This document shows, in pieces, positions 39,159-48,838 of a DNA stretch of 64,000 nt. Positions within the stretch are counted from its first letter, which is position 1; the number at the start of each line of letters is the position of its first letter. Source of the DNA: Rhodospira trueperi. GTDB lineage: Bacteria; Pseudomonadota; Alphaproteobacteria; Rhodospirillales; Rhodospirillaceae. The position numbers and the translations under genes are program-made. A model generated the notes under the pieces. That model saw nothing but the letters and a program-made list of their open reading frames with translations. It was not told the origin of the DNA and did no database searches. The DNA lies in NCBI RefSeq assembly GCF_900101965.1, contig NZ_FNAP01000003.1, forward strand, positions 124,001-188,000. The letters are read 5' to 3'.

Positions 39159-40091
39159 TTAAATCTTTTGAATCCACTCTTCATCCACAACAACGGCTTC
39201 AATAAATTCGACTCTTACGCCCAGCTTCAGCTCCTTCATCATTTTGCACAAATTATCACCGTCAATAAGTTCAAGTGGAGGAGCTCCGTCTCTCGCCGCT
39301 TCCTTTTTTGCTTCACTTGTAAAAGTTCCCGTAGTGATGAGAAGTCCTTTGTCGCTCCTGCCGATCATGGCGCCCCGAAAATCACGAACTTCCCTGGCCC
39401 CGACAGAGCCGGAATACCTCTTGCACTGAAACAGGACGTGGAAACTCAACAAATTCAAACGAAGAACACCGACGCCGTCAATTCCACCATCGCCAGAGCG
39501 ACCAGTAACGTTGACGCGGACGAAACCAGATTCGCGGAGAAGCCTTTGAGCCAAGCGCTCAAAGGCTGCCGGTTCCATAGCCCTGATCGCCGATAAAAGG
39601 CTATCCTTCCAGGACTCTGCTTGATCGCTGCCCTCGATCTCATCTGGGCTGGCCGGAAGATCCAGTCGAGGATTATTGGGATCATGTGATTTACTATCGT
39701 TTTTGTTCTTATTATACTTTTGCCGCACACGGTTAGGGATGCTGCAAACATCACTTTCTTTCAAATGTTCGCCATATTCAGTTAGAGCCCAAACCCCGCG
39801 CGAGCTGTTCTCAAGTGCACCGACCTTTTTCAGATAAGTCTGAGCCCACGCTAAGTTGTATCCAACCTTTGTTCGACGTCCGTCGGTGTGCATGACCGAC
39901 GCAACGTCATCAGAAATACCCGCGACATCAATCACACGGGCCAGGATCTCCTCGTTGGAGGCCGAGCCACCAATTTCTTTCACGGCTACAAGGGTGGGCC
40001 ATAACAGCTGATCGAACGATGGGACATTGGAATCGGCTCCACGCTCCATGCCGCGTCCTTCCTTGGGGATGTCCTTCGAAATCGCTGGCAT
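39159..40091 (-). CDS. Mrr-like type IV restriction endonuclease
   Basis: A 310-residue protein. The N-terminal part (about 25-115) is an Mrr winged-helix domain (FDQLLWPTLVAVKEIGGSAS, VGYNLAWAQTYLKKVGALE). A polar Lys/Asn/Asp-rich linker follows, and the C-terminal Mrr catalytic domain has GDGGIDG and FQCKRY as its nuclease core. Enzymes of this type cut methylated foreign DNA. The gene is visibly more AT-rich than its neighbours, a sign of transfer. The start was taken at MPAISKDIP; MERGADSNVP 14 residues later is possible. Confidence 0.88.
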   Translation of the reverse strand: MPAISKDIPKEGRGMERGADSNVPSFDQLLWPTLVAVKEIGGSASNEEILARVIDVAGISDDVASVMHTDGRRTKVGYNLAWAQTYLKKVGALENSSRGVWALTEYGEHLKESDVCSIPNRVRQKYNKNKNDSKSHDPNNPRLDLPASPDEIEGSDQAESWKDSLLSAIRAMEPAAFERLAQRLLRESGFVRVNVTGRSGDGGIDGVGVLRLNLLSFHVLFQCKRYSGSVGAREVRDFRGAMIGRSDKGLLITTGTFTSEAKKEAARDGAPPLELIDGDNLCKMMKELKLGVRVEFIEAVVVDEEWIQKI

Positions 40092-40098
40092 CGCCCCC

Positions 40099-41451
40099 CT
40101 ACACCGCCTGACTGTGCCGTTTCTCGCCCACGTTCAGGTATTTGTCGAACTTGGCGCACACCGCCCGCACCAGCGGCCGGCCCAGGTCGGTGACGCGCAG
40201 CCGCCAGCCGTCGCGCACCACGACGCCGTCGCCCTCCAGATCGGCGAGTTGCGACAGCTCGGTCTCGAAGTCGGCGGGCGAGGCACCGTATTCCGCCGCC
40301 ACCGTTTCCAGGTCCACGCCCATGTCGCACATCAGGCGTTCGATGATGGCGCGGCGCAGCTTGTCCTCGTGCTTGACCTCCAGCCCGCGCGTGATCGGCG
40401 GCGTGCCCGCGCGCACCGTGCGCTTGTAGGCGCCGATCTCGCCCTGGTTGCCAACGTACCCCTGCGGCAACGAGCCGATACCCGACGCGCCGAAGGCGAT
40501 CAGGGCCGGCGCGGTATCCGTGGTGTAACCCTGGAAGTTGCGGTGCAGGGCCTTTTTGTTCAGGGCCAGCGCCAGTTCGTCGTCGGGTGCCGCGAAGTGA
40601 TCCAGGCCCACCGTGACATAGCCGTTGTGCTCGAACCGCTTGGAGCCGTTGAGGTACTGGCTCCAGCGTTCGGGCACGCTGGGCAGCGCCTCTTCCGGGA
40701 TCATCTTCATGTGCGTGCGCATCCACGGCACATGGGCATAGCCGAAATACGACACCCGGTGCGGCTTCAGCGCCAGCGCGCGGTCGATGGTCCGCTCGAT
40801 GCTCTCGGTGGTCTGGTACGGCAGGCCGTACATCAGATCCATGTTGATGTCGGTGATGCCGTGCGTGCGCAGCCACTCGATGACCTGGGCCACCTTCTCA
40901 TAAGGCTGGATGCGGTGAACCGCCTCCTGGACCTGCGCGTCGAAATCCTGCACGCCGATGCTGGCGCGGGTGACACCGACGGCGGCCATGGCCTTGACGT
41001 AATCCTCGGTGGCCGTGCGCGGGTCCATCTCCACCGCGATCTCGGCGCCGTCCAGCATGTCGAAGCGCGCGCGCAGGTGGGTGATCAGGCGCTGGAAGTC
41101 CTCGGCTTTCAGCACGGTCGGGCTGCCGCCGCCGAAGTGCATGAACTTGAAGCCCATCTTGGCGGGCAACAGGCCGGCGATCAGGTCGATCTCGGCCAGC
41201 ACCGCCTCCAGGTAATCGGCGATGGGATCGTAGCGCTTGGCGATCTTGGTATGGCAGCCGCAGAACCAGCACATCTCCTCGCAATAGGCGACGTGGGTGT
41301 ACAGCGACAGCGGCGTGGCCGGATCCAGTTCAGACAGCCAGCGCGCATAGGTCTCGGGCCCCACGTCGGGCGAGAAGTGCGGGGCGGTGGGATAGGAGGT
41401 ATACCGGGGCAGCCGCAGATCGTACTTCGCGGCCAGGTCCTGAATCGTCAT
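40099..41451 (-). CDS. hemN: Oxygen-independent coproporphyrinogen III oxidase
   Basis: Radical-SAM enzyme converting coproporphyrinogen III to protoporphyrinogen IX without oxygen, in haem and bacteriochlorophyll synthesis. The 450 residues have the cluster motif Cys57-X3-Cys61-X2-Cys64 (CEEMCWFCGCHTK), the SPTVLK/FGGGSP region, YGLPYQTTESIERT and HFAAPDDELALA. The HemN_C domain lies at the C-terminus. Its length and order fit true HemN rather than HemW. No FNR-type site was found in the short upstream region. It is divergent from the hydroxypyruvate isomerase gene. Confidence 0.95.
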   Translation of the reverse strand: MTIQDLAAKYDLRLPRYTSYPTAPHFSPDVGPETYARWLSELDPATPLSLYTHVAYCEEMCWFCGCHTKIAKRYDPIADYLEAVLAEIDLIAGLLPAKMGFKFMHFGGGSPTVLKAEDFQRLITHLRARFDMLDGAEIAVEMDPRTATEDYVKAMAAVGVTRASIGVQDFDAQVQEAVHRIQPYEKVAQVIEWLRTHGITDINMDLMYGLPYQTTESIERTIDRALALKPHRVSYFGYAHVPWMRTHMKMIPEEALPSVPERWSQYLNGSKRFEHNGYVTVGLDHFAAPDDELALALNKKALHRNFQGYTTDTAPALIAFGASGIGSLPQGYVGNQGEIGAYKRTVRAGTPPITRGLEVKHEDKLRRAIIERLMCDMGVDLETVAAEYGASPADFETELSQLADLEGDGVVVRDGWRLRVTDLGRPLVRAVCAKFDKYLNVGEKRHSQAV

Positions 41452-41590
41452 GATGTCTGTATCCGTCGGTTCCTGAAGGGCCGTCGTGTCCTGAAGGGCG
41501 CCACTCTAACCCGCGCGGGTCCGGAAAAAACCTATATTTTCCGTCCGGGCGGCCCGGTCAACAGGAACGCAACAGGAAACACCCGCCGCC

Positions 41591-42376
41591 ATGCCCCGTT
41601 TCGCCGCCAACGTCTCCCTGCTGTTCACCGAAGTTCCCCTCGCCGAGCGCTTCGCGGCCGCCGCGCGCGCCGGGTTCAAGGGGGTGGAGTGCCAGTTCCC
41701 CTATCAGCTCTCCGCCGAACAGGCCGGCGACCTGGTGGCGGTCAACGACCTGTCGATGGTGCTGTTCAACGCTCCGCCCGGCGACTGGGCGGCCGGCGAA
41801 CGCGGGCTGGCGGCGCTGCCCGGGCGCGACTCGGAGTTCCGCGACGGCGTCGACCTGGCGCTGGACTACGCCGAGTTCCTGGACTGCCCGCGCCTCCACG
41901 TCATGGCCGGCGTGGTGGCGGAGGAGGACTGGGAGCCGGCCCTGGACACCTATCTGGAGAACCTCGCCTGGGCCGCCGACCGGGCGCGCGAGCAGGGAGT
42001 GCGCATCCTGATCGAGCCCATCAACCCGGTGGACATGCCGGGTTATTTCCTGACCCGGCCGGAGGAGGCGATTCAGGTCATTGAGGACATCGACCACCCC
42101 AATCTGCGCCTGCAATACGACGTCTACCACGCCCAGATGGAACGGGGCGCGCTGACCGACACCCTGGAACGCGCGCTGGCCCACATTGACCACATCCAGA
42201 TCGCCGGCGTGCCCGACCGCCACGAGCCCGACGCCCAGGGTGAGATCAACTGGCCCTATCTGTTCGACCTGCTGGACGCGCACGGCTACGGCGGCTGGAT
42301 CGGGTGCGAATACCGTCCCCGCGCCGGCACCTTGCCCGGCCTGCGCTGGGCGCGGCCGTGGGGGATCGGGGGGTAG
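41591..42376 (+). CDS. hyi: Hydroxypyruvate isomerase
   Basis: Interconverts hydroxypyruvate and tartronate semialdehyde in glyoxylate metabolism. The 261-residue TIM barrel of the AP-endonuclease-2-like family has the Hyi hallmarks ANVSLLFTEVPL at the start and ILIEPINPVDMPGYFL. It also has LRLQYDVYHAQM, HIDHIQIAGVPDRHEPD and GCEYRP, which carry the metal-binding Glu, Asp, His and Glu. No other glyoxylate-pathway gene adjoins it. A small membrane protein gene follows 129 bases on. Confidence 0.93.
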   Translation: MPRFAANVSLLFTEVPLAERFAAAARAGFKGVECQFPYQLSAEQAGDLVAVNDLSMVLFNAPPGDWAAGERGLAALPGRDSEFRDGVDLALDYAEFLDCPRLHVMAGVVAEEDWEPALDTYLENLAWAADRAREQGVRILIEPINPVDMPGYFLTRPEEAIQVIEDIDHPNLRLQYDVYHAQMERGALTDTLERALAHIDHIQIAGVPDRHEPDAQGEINWPYLFDLLDAHGYGGWIGCEYRPRAGTLPGLRWARPWGIGG

Positions 42377-42505
42377 GGCGCAAGGGGCGCGACCCGAAAT
42401 GGTGGCGCCCGGCGTCGAATCCTGTTGATCCGATCAGGCCCCGTCCCCATCTTGAAAAGAGGAGCGGCCAACGTGCCGCTGTTCCCGCGTGCTGAGGAGG
42501 ACACC

Positions 42506-42832
42506 ATGTCTGGCAACGCGAGGGGGCATCCTGACGGCCACCGCGATGACATGAACGCGGCGAGCCTGTTGCGTCTGGGCCTGTTCGGATCGATCGCCTT
42601 CCTGATCGCGTCGACCCTGCCGCACGACCTGATGGCGGCCTCGCTCAGTTCGCTGTTGTGGATCGGCGCCATGATCTCGGCCATGCTGGCGGCGTTCGTC
42701 GGCGAGTCGCTGACCGCGCCCCACCTGACGCGCTGGGACGAGGCGGCCGTGCTGGTGCTGCTGAGCATCCTGCTCGGGTGGTTCGTCGATCCCCAGGCGA
42801 TGATGAGCCACGTCCAGGCCATGCGGTCCTGA
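42506..42832 (+). CDS. Small membrane protein, unknown function
   Basis: A 108-residue protein with a hydrophilic His/Asp-containing N-terminus and three hydrophobic helices (LRLGLFGSIAFLIAST, LSSLLWIGAMISAMLAAFVG, AAVLVLLSILLGWFV). The start was chosen at ATG 42506 behind GAGGAGG; the frame extends upstream but without a ribosome site. No family was recognised. It lies alone between the isomerase and ETF-ubiquinone oxidoreductase genes. Confidence 0.6.
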   Translation: MSGNARGHPDGHRDDMNAASLLRLGLFGSIAFLIASTLPHDLMAASLSSLLWIGAMISAMLAAFVGESLTAPHLTRWDEAAVLVLLSILLGWFVDPQAMMSHVQAMRS

Positions 42833-43015
42833 CGTCAAGCTCCGCCACGCCGAACCCGGACACCGACGCTGACGACCGCTGTGGCCGCAGACCCGGCGCG
42901 CGGCGGCGAGCCGGTGGCCGACCGTGTCCCTTTGTCCCCCTTTGATGTCCTGTGCTATAGGGGTGTCACAGTTGGCACGTTTGATGCGCGGGACCTCAGG
43001 GGAGGGAGGAAGGAC

Positions 43016-44647
43016 ATGGAACGCGAGGCGATGGAATTCGACGTGGTGATCGTGGGCGCCGGACCGGCCGGGCTGGCCGCCGCGATCCGCCTGCGCACGC
43101 TGGCCGTGGAAAAGGGGAACGATCTCAGCGTCTGTGTGCTGGAGAAGGGCTCCGAGGTGGGCGCGCACATCCTCTCCGGCGCCGTCATCGAGCCCCGCGC
43201 ATTCGACGAGTTGATCCCCGACTGGCGCGACAAGGGCGCGCCCATGGATCAGCCCGCCGGCGACGACCGCTTCCTGTTCCTGACCCAGGGCCGGGCCATC
43301 CCCCTGCCGGCGCCGCCGCAGATGCATAACAAGGGCAACTTCATCGTCAGCCTGGGCAACGTCTGCCGCTGGCTCGCGGAGCAGGCCGAGGCCATGGGGG
43401 TGGAGATCTACCCCGGCTTCGCCGCCGCCGAGGTGCTGTTCCACGACGATGGGTCTGTCAAAGGCGTGGCCACCGGCGCCATGGGGGTAGGCAAGGACGG
43501 TCAGCCCACAGAACAGTTCGAGCCCGGCATGGAACTGCACGCCAAGCAGACCATCTTCGCCGAGGGCTGCCGAGGCTCCCTGACCAAGGGCCTGATGAGC
43601 CGGTTCAATCTGCGCGAGGGCGTACAGCCGCAGACCTACGGCATCGGCATCAAGGAATTGTGGGAGGTCGATGCGTCGGTTCACAAGCCGGGCCTGATCG
43701 AGCACACCATCGGCTGGCCGGTGCCCAGCGACGTCTACGGCGGTTCGTTCCAGTACCACTTCGGCGACAACATGGTGGCCGTCGGTTTCGTCATCGGCCT
43801 GGACTACAAGAACCCGCATCTCAGTCCGTTCGACGAGTTCCAGCGCTTCAAGACCCACCCGGCCATCCGTCCGACGTTCGAGAACGCCCGCCGTGTGGCC
43901 TACGGCGCCCGCGCCCTGGCCGAGGGTGGCTGGCAGTCCATCCCCAAGCTGTCGTTCCCCGGCGGCGTTCTGGTGGGCGACACCGCCGGCTTCCTCAACG
44001 TGCCCAAGATCAAGGGCACCCACACGGCGATGAAGTCCGGCATGCTGGCCGCCGAGGCGGTGTTCGATCACCTGACCGCCGACAAGGCCGGCGCGGCGGG
44101 CGGCTACCAGGAGGCGGTGCAGGCCTCCTGGCTGGGACAGGAACTCAAGAAGGTCCGCAACATCCGTCCGTCGTTCAAGTGGGGGCTGTGGGGCGGCCTG
44201 GGGTATTCGGCGCTGGAGGCCTATGTGTTCCGGGGGGCCATGCCCTGGACCCTGGGCCACCACGAGGACCACGCGGCCCTGAAAAAGGCCTCCGAGTGCC
44301 CGCGCATCGACTATCCGAAGCCGGACGGCAAATTGACCTTCGATCGCCTGTCGTCGGTGTACCTGTCGAACACCAATCACGAGGAAAACCAGCCGTGTCA
44401 CCTGACGCTGAAGGATGATACGGTGCCGACCCGGATCAATCTGGCCGAGTACGCGGGACCGGAGGCGCGGTTCTGTCCGGCCGGGGTGTATGAGTTCGTC
44501 GAGGATCAGGCCGGCGCCGGCCAGCGCCTGCAAATCAACTTCCAGAACTGCGTGCACTGCAAGACCTGTGATATCAAGGACCCGACGCAGAACATCAACT
44601 GGGTGGTGCCGCAGGGCGGCGACGGTCCCAACTATCCGAACATGTAG
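43016..44647 (+). CDS. Electron transfer flavoprotein-ubiquinone oxidoreductase
   Basis: Membrane-associated enzyme passing electrons from ETF (fatty-acid and amino-acid oxidation) to ubiquinone. The 543 residues start with an FAD-binding fold ([17 protein letters not shown]), have the [17 protein letters not shown] segment, and hold a quinone-binding middle region. A single 4Fe-4S cluster is bound by Cys in [10 protein letters not shown] and the [18 protein letters not shown] run. The start was chosen at the ATG of [11 protein letters not shown] behind GGAGGGAGGA. ETF subunit genes are not in the window. Confidence 0.96.
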   Translation: MEREAMEFDVVIVGAGPAGLAAAIRLRTLAVEKGNDLSVCVLEKGSEVGAHILSGAVIEPRAFDELIPDWRDKGAPMDQPAGDDRFLFLTQGRAIPLPAPPQMHNKGNFIVSLGNVCRWLAEQAEAMGVEIYPGFAAAEVLFHDDGSVKGVATGAMGVGKDGQPTEQFEPGMELHAKQTIFAEGCRGSLTKGLMSRFNLREGVQPQTYGIGIKELWEVDASVHKPGLIEHTIGWPVPSDVYGGSFQYHFGDNMVAVGFVIGLDYKNPHLSPFDEFQRFKTHPAIRPTFENARRVAYGARALAEGGWQSIPKLSFPGGVLVGDTAGFLNVPKIKGTHTAMKSGMLAAEAVFDHLTADKAGAAGGYQEAVQASWLGQELKKVRNIRPSFKWGLWGGLGYSALEAYVFRGAMPWTLGHHEDHAALKKASECPRIDYPKPDGKLTFDRLSSVYLSNTNHEENQPCHLTLKDDTVPTRINLAEYAGPEARFCPAGVYEFVEDQAGAGQRLQINFQNCVHCKTCDIKDPTQNINWVVPQGGDGPNYPNM

Positions 44648-44704
44648 GGCGCGCGCCGCCCGCCCCGGGACCGGAGACACCCTTCACGAAAGGAACCAAA
44701 GCGT

Positions 44705-46606
44705 TTGCGTGACGACGGCACCCTGAGGACGCGCCTTCATCCGGTCGGTTCCGGTTCGGGCGCGCTGACCGCACCCCGGGCGGCGGTTCGCGCTTCGGTG
44801 GTCGCGCTGGGGCTGGCCCTGGCCATGGTGCCGACGGCCTGTGCCCAACCGCCGGCCTCCGGTGATGGCGGTCAGGCCGGACGCGCGGTTCTGGCGGCCG
44901 GCGATCTCAGCCCGGAGGCAGCGCTGGCCCCCCGGGCCGGATCGACCCTCGGCGAGAACGATGACGAGGCGGCCCGCTTCGGCCGTGCCCTAGGCAAGTA
45001 CCTCGCCGGCCGCGCCGCGCAGCACGCCAAGGACATTCCGGCGGCCGCCGACCTCTACGCGGACGCCCTGGCCGCTGACCCCGACAATGTCCTGCTGATG
45101 CGCCGGGCCTACTACTACCTTGCCGCCGACGGGCGTTTCGACGAGGCGGTGGCGGTGGCCCGACGCACGGTTGAGGTTCTGCCGGACGAAGATTTCGCCC
45201 CGTTGCTGCTGGCCACCGACGCGATGCGCCGGAACGCGCCGAATGAGTCTGTCGCCATTCTGGACGGCCTGCCCCCGCGCGGTCTGAATGGCTTTCTGCA
45301 GCCCCTCCTGGCCGCCTGGGCGCACCTGGGCGCCGGCGACCTGGAGGCCGCGCTGAAGGCCCTGGACCCGGCGCGCGGCCTGATGTCGGCGCGGCGATTG
45401 GTGGATCTTCACGCCGCGTTGCTGGCGGAAAGGGCCGGGGACGCCGAGCAGGCGCTGGAGCGCCTCGACGCCTATCTGGAGGACGGCCCGCCCGAGAACG
45501 CGCGTCCCCTGGAACTGGTGGCCATGATGCTGGTCCGCCTGGGCCGGCTGGACCAGGCCCGTGACATGGTGTCCGAGTTCGTGGCGGCGGGGCCGGTGCC
45601 GCTGGCCATTTCCAGTCTCGCCGACGGACTGGAAACGGACGGCGCCGAAGCCATGCCGATGCTGGTGAACGATGCCACCGACGGGTTCGCCGAGGCCCTG
45701 TACCACACTGGGCTGATGCTCGGTCAGGGTCAGGGGTCGGAGACGGGCATCGTGCTGATGCGTCTGGCCCTGGCGGTCAAGCCGGACTTCCCGCGCGCCA
45801 CGCTGGCCATCGCCGAGACCCTGCGCCGGATGGAACGTTTCGAGGCCGCCAACGAGGTCCTGGGGGACCTGGACGCCTCCGGACAGCCCGGGCTGGACTA
45901 CGTGGTCCAGTTGTATAAGGCCGAAAACCTGGAACACCTGGAGCGCATCGACGAGGCGCTGGCCCGCTACGACGCGCTGGCCGAGGGACATCCCGATCAG
46001 GTCGAGCCGCTGGTGGACAAAGGCGACCTGTTGCGCCGCGCGGAACGGTACGACGAGGCCGCCACCGCGTACGGTGCGGCCATCGACCGGATGGCCGACG
46101 GCGATCCGACGCTCTGGGCCGTACTGTACCGCCGGGGCATCGCCTATGAGCGGGCCAAACAGTGGGATCCCGCCGAAGCGGACTTCCTGCGCGCGCTGGA
46201 GTTGGAGCCGGATCAGCCGGAAGTGCTGAACTACTTGGGCTATTCCTGGCTCGACCAGGGCCTGCACATCGAGCGCGCCGTGGCCATGATCAAGGACGCC
46301 GTGCGCCAGCGGCCCAACGACGGGTACATCGTCGACAGCCTGGGATGGGGGTTCTACCTGTTGGGGCGTTACGAGGAAGCGGTGCGGGAGTTGGAACGCG
46401 CCGTCGAACTCCGCCCCCAGGACTGGACCATCAACGACCACCTTGGCGACGCCTACTGGCGCGTCGACCGGCGCCTGGAAGCCCGCTTCCAGTGGGAACG
46501 GGCACTCAGCCTGGAGCCGAACGAGGACAAGATCGAGGCCATTGAGACCAAGATCGACGAGGGCCTGCCCCCGGCGGAGACCGTCGTGCGGGAGGTCGCC
46601 CATTGA
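44705..46606 (+). CDS. Exported TPR-repeat protein
   Basis: A 633-residue protein with an N-terminal export signal (VVALGLALAMVPTACAQPP). The Cys could be a lipidation site, but a Pro at -3 is unusual, so ordinary cleavage after ACA is equally possible. The rest is almost entirely TPR helices (AADLYADALAADPDNVLLM, ADFLRALELEPDQPEVLNYL and others). The start is TTG 44705, preceded by AAAGGA; no in-frame ATG precedes the signal. The stop overlaps the ispE start (TTGA). TPR proteins upstream of ispE recur in Alphaproteobacteria; they resemble BepA- or LapB-like scaffold proteins, but the role is not established. Confidence 0.82.
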   Translation: MRDDGTLRTRLHPVGSGSGALTAPRAAVRASVVALGLALAMVPTACAQPPASGDGGQAGRAVLAAGDLSPEAALAPRAGSTLGENDDEAARFGRALGKYLAGRAAQHAKDIPAAADLYADALAADPDNVLLMRRAYYYLAADGRFDEAVAVARRTVEVLPDEDFAPLLLATDAMRRNAPNESVAILDGLPPRGLNGFLQPLLAAWAHLGAGDLEAALKALDPARGLMSARRLVDLHAALLAERAGDAEQALERLDAYLEDGPPENARPLELVAMMLVRLGRLDQARDMVSEFVAAGPVPLAISSLADGLETDGAEAMPMLVNDATDGFAEALYHTGLMLGQGQGSETGIVLMRLALAVKPDFPRATLAIAETLRRMERFEAANEVLGDLDASGQPGLDYVVQLYKAENLEHLERIDEALARYDALAEGHPDQVEPLVDKGDLLRRAERYDEAATAYGAAIDRMADGDPTLWAVLYRRGIAYERAKQWDPAEADFLRALELEPDQPEVLNYLGYSWLDQGLHIERAVAMIKDAVRQRPNDGYIVDSLGWGFYLLGRYEEAVRELERAVELRPQDWTINDHLGDAYWRVDRRLEARFQWERALSLEPNEDKIEAIETKIDEGLPPAETVVREVAH

Positions 46607-47538
46607 CCGGCGCCGACCCCGTGCCCGATGCCGCGCCGATCCGTCTGGCGGCGCCGGCCAAGGTCAACCTGCATCTTCACGTCACCGGCCGGCGGGACGA
46701 CGGTTATCACTTGCTCGACAGCCTGATGGCCTTCGCCGGCGTCTTTGACATTGTCACGGTGGCGCCGGCCGAGGACCTGTCGCTGCACATCGACGGGCCG
46801 CATGCGTCCGCGCTGGCGGGCATGGATCCCGAGGACAACCTGATGATGCGGGCCGCCCGCCGCCTGGCCGAGGCCGCCGGGCTGGAGCCGTACGCCCGCC
46901 TGACCCTGACCAAGCGGCTGCCGGTGGCCGGCGGCATCGGTGGAGGCTCCGCCGACGCGGCCGCCGCCCTGCGGGGCCTTTACCGGATGTGGGGCCTGGA
47001 CCTGAACGACAGGACGATGCTCCGTCTCGCGCTGCGGCTCGGTGCCGATGTGCCGATCTGTCTTTTCGGCCGCGCGGCCAACGTCGGCGGCATCGGCGAA
47101 ACCCTGGATCCGGCCCCGCCGCTGCCGCCGGTGCCGATGCTGTTGGTCAATCCCGGCGTTCCGGTTTCGACGCCGGAGGTGTTCCGCCAGCGCACGGGCG
47201 AGTTTTCCCGGCCGTATCCCTTGCGTGACGGGCCGGTCAACGCGGTGGCGTTGGCCAACGAGCTGGCCGGCCGCCGGAATGATCTGGAGGCACCAGCCCG
47301 CTCGCTGTGCGACGAGGTCGGCGAGACGCTGGCCCTGCTCGCCGACCAGGACGGCGCGTTGCTGACCCGGATGTCGGGCAGCGGCGGGACCTGTTTTGCC
47401 CTGTTCTCGCAGGACGCGGAAGCGGAGGTCGCCCACGCCCGGATCGCCTGCGAACAGCCCGACTGGTGGGTGGCGCACACACACCTTGTCTCGGACGCGC
47501 GGGCGCTGGACGCGCGGGTCGACGCGGAGGTCGCCTGA
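46603..47538 (+). CDS. ispE: 4-diphosphocytidyl-2-C-methyl-D-erythritol kinase
   Basis: Phosphorylates CDP-methylerythritol in the non-mevalonate isoprenoid pathway. The 311-residue GHMP kinase has AKVNLHLHVTGRRDDGYH at the start, the ATP loop LPVAGGIGGGSADAAAAL, and the motif MSGSGGTCFALF near the C-terminus. The start is TTG 46603 overlapping the TPR gene stop; a GTG six codons in is an alternative. Translational coupling to the TPR protein is clear from the overlap. Confidence 0.95.
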   Translation: MTGADPVPDAAPIRLAAPAKVNLHLHVTGRRDDGYHLLDSLMAFAGVFDIVTVAPAEDLSLHIDGPHASALAGMDPEDNLMMRAARRLAEAAGLEPYARLTLTKRLPVAGGIGGGSADAAAALRGLYRMWGLDLNDRTMLRLALRLGADVPICLFGRAANVGGIGETLDPAPPLPPVPMLLVNPGVPVSTPEVFRQRTGEFSRPYPLRDGPVNAVALANELAGRRNDLEAPARSLCDEVGETLALLADQDGALLTRMSGSGGTCFALFSQDAEAEVAHARIACEQPDWWVAHTHLVSDARALDARVDAEVA

Positions 47539-47599
47539 CCCGCACCGATCTCGCCACCTGAAGAAAGCAACGGACCCCACGCGGGAGACCTGACCCGGC

Positions 47600-48367
47600 A
47601 TGGACCCGCAAGCCGAACTGATGGATGTCCTGGCCTCCGGGCTGGCGCATTGTCATGTGGTCATCAGCGACGAGGGCGGGCTGCTATCCAGTCTGGCGCT
47701 GGCCGGACTGGCCGGCGGCTTCACCCACTGCGCCGGCATGTGCGGACCGTTCGTGCTGGCCCAGGTGACGGCGCGCCTGGAGGCCATTCCCGCTAACCGC
47801 ATGCGCGAACTCCACCGTCTGACCGGCGCGGCGCTGGTGCCTTACCACCTGGGGCGGACGACCACGTATGCGGTGCTCGGCGCGGCCCTGGCCGGGCTCG
47901 CCGGGGCGATCAACCGCTCCGGACTGCTGGATTGGATCTCGGCCGCGCTGCTGCTGGTGGCGGCCCTGCTGTTCATCGGCTACGCGCTGCCGCGCCTGCG
48001 GGTGAGCGTGCCCGGCGGCGCCAAGGCAGAGGCTTGGTGGTCGGACCATGTGGGGCGACGGGCCCGCCCCCTGATGCGCGACCCGGTGGGCTGGCGCGGC
48101 TACGGACTGGGCGTGATGCTGGGGTTCATCCCGTGCGGACTGCTGTACGGAGCCTTGGCGGCGGCGGCGTCCAGCGGCGAGATCCTGACCGGTGCCCTGG
48201 CCATGGCCGTGTTCGGGCTCGCCACAGTGCCGAGCCTGCTGGTGGTCGGCGTCGCCGGCGGGGTGGCCGCGACCCGGTTCCGGAGCGCCATGGCGGTGGC
48301 GGTGCCGGCGCTGATGCTGCTGAACGCCGGCGTTCTCATCTATCTGGCCGTGATGCTGGTGATCTGA
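47600..48367 (+). CDS. SafE/DsbD-like membrane protein (cytochrome oxidase/copper-associated type)
   Basis: A 255-residue membrane protein with six or more helices, of the family annotated as sulfite exporter TauE/SafE or cytochrome biogenesis protein. The hallmark GGFTHCAGMCGPFVL has two Cys in the first helix region; a second half has LGFIPCGLLYGALAAAAS with another Cys. Such Cys motifs fit metal (copper) or thiol handling next to cytochrome oxidase assembly. The true substrate is uncertain and no oxidase genes are nearby. It is convergent with sdhE. Confidence 0.8.
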   Translation: MDPQAELMDVLASGLAHCHVVISDEGGLLSSLALAGLAGGFTHCAGMCGPFVLAQVTARLEAIPANRMRELHRLTGAALVPYHLGRTTTYAVLGAALAGLAGAINRSGLLDWISAALLLVAALLFIGYALPRLRVSVPGGAKAEAWWSDHVGRRARPLMRDPVGWRGYGLGVMLGFIPCGLLYGALAAAASSGEILTGALAMAVFGLATVPSLLVVGVAGGVAATRFRSAMAVAVPALMLLNAGVLIYLAVMLVI

Positions 48368-48469
48368 CGTCGGCGGGGCATGCGCGGCTCGGGCCGCTGC
48401 GCGCGCACCCTGGACCCGCTCTCCCCTTTTTCGACGACCCGGCCCCGGATTGACCGCCCCGCCACCGCC

Positions 48470-48727
48470 TCACTCCGGCGGCATCAGGCGGAAGTCCTTC
48501 AGGCGCGTCATGATGGGCGTGTCATATTCCGCAGGCACCGGCTTGCGGTTGAACAGCCAGTCCATGATGTGCGCGTCCGGCTCCTCCAGCAGGGTCTCGA
48601 ACTGGTCCAGTTCGATGTCCGACATGCCGGCCAGAAACTCCTCGGCGAAGCCGCCCAGGATCAGGTCGGTTTCCTTCATCCCGCGCAGCTTGGCGCGGTA
48701 GAGTATGCGCTTGCGTCGGTCGTCCAT
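48470..48727 (-). CDS. sdhE: Succinate dehydrogenase assembly factor SdhE
   Basis: Small cytoplasmic factor that promotes covalent FAD attachment to succinate dehydrogenase. The 85 residues contain the conserved LRGMKETDLILGGFAEEFL with the RGxxE motif near the N-terminus, then LDQFETLLEEPDAHIMDWLF, all as in the YgfY/SDHAF2 family. The start was chosen at the ATG of MDDRRKR. It is divergent from recG with 111 bases between, an arrangement common in Alphaproteobacteria. Confidence 0.95.
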   Translation of the reverse strand: MDDRRKRILYRAKLRGMKETDLILGGFAEEFLAGMSDIELDQFETLLEEPDAHIMDWLFNRKPVPAEYDTPIMTRLKDFRLMPPE

Positions 48728-48838
48728 GATGCGCTCCGGCCGCGACCACGACGGCGGCGGCGCCCGCCGTCCGGACATGGTATATCCGGTCATGTCGTGT
48801 CTGTCAGCCATTTGCCGACGTCCAAAGCCCGAGCCGCC

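Noticed and set aside
41452..41590. FNR box upstream of hemN
   Set aside because: Looked for TTGAT-N4-ATCAA-like sequence in the short divergent region and found none.
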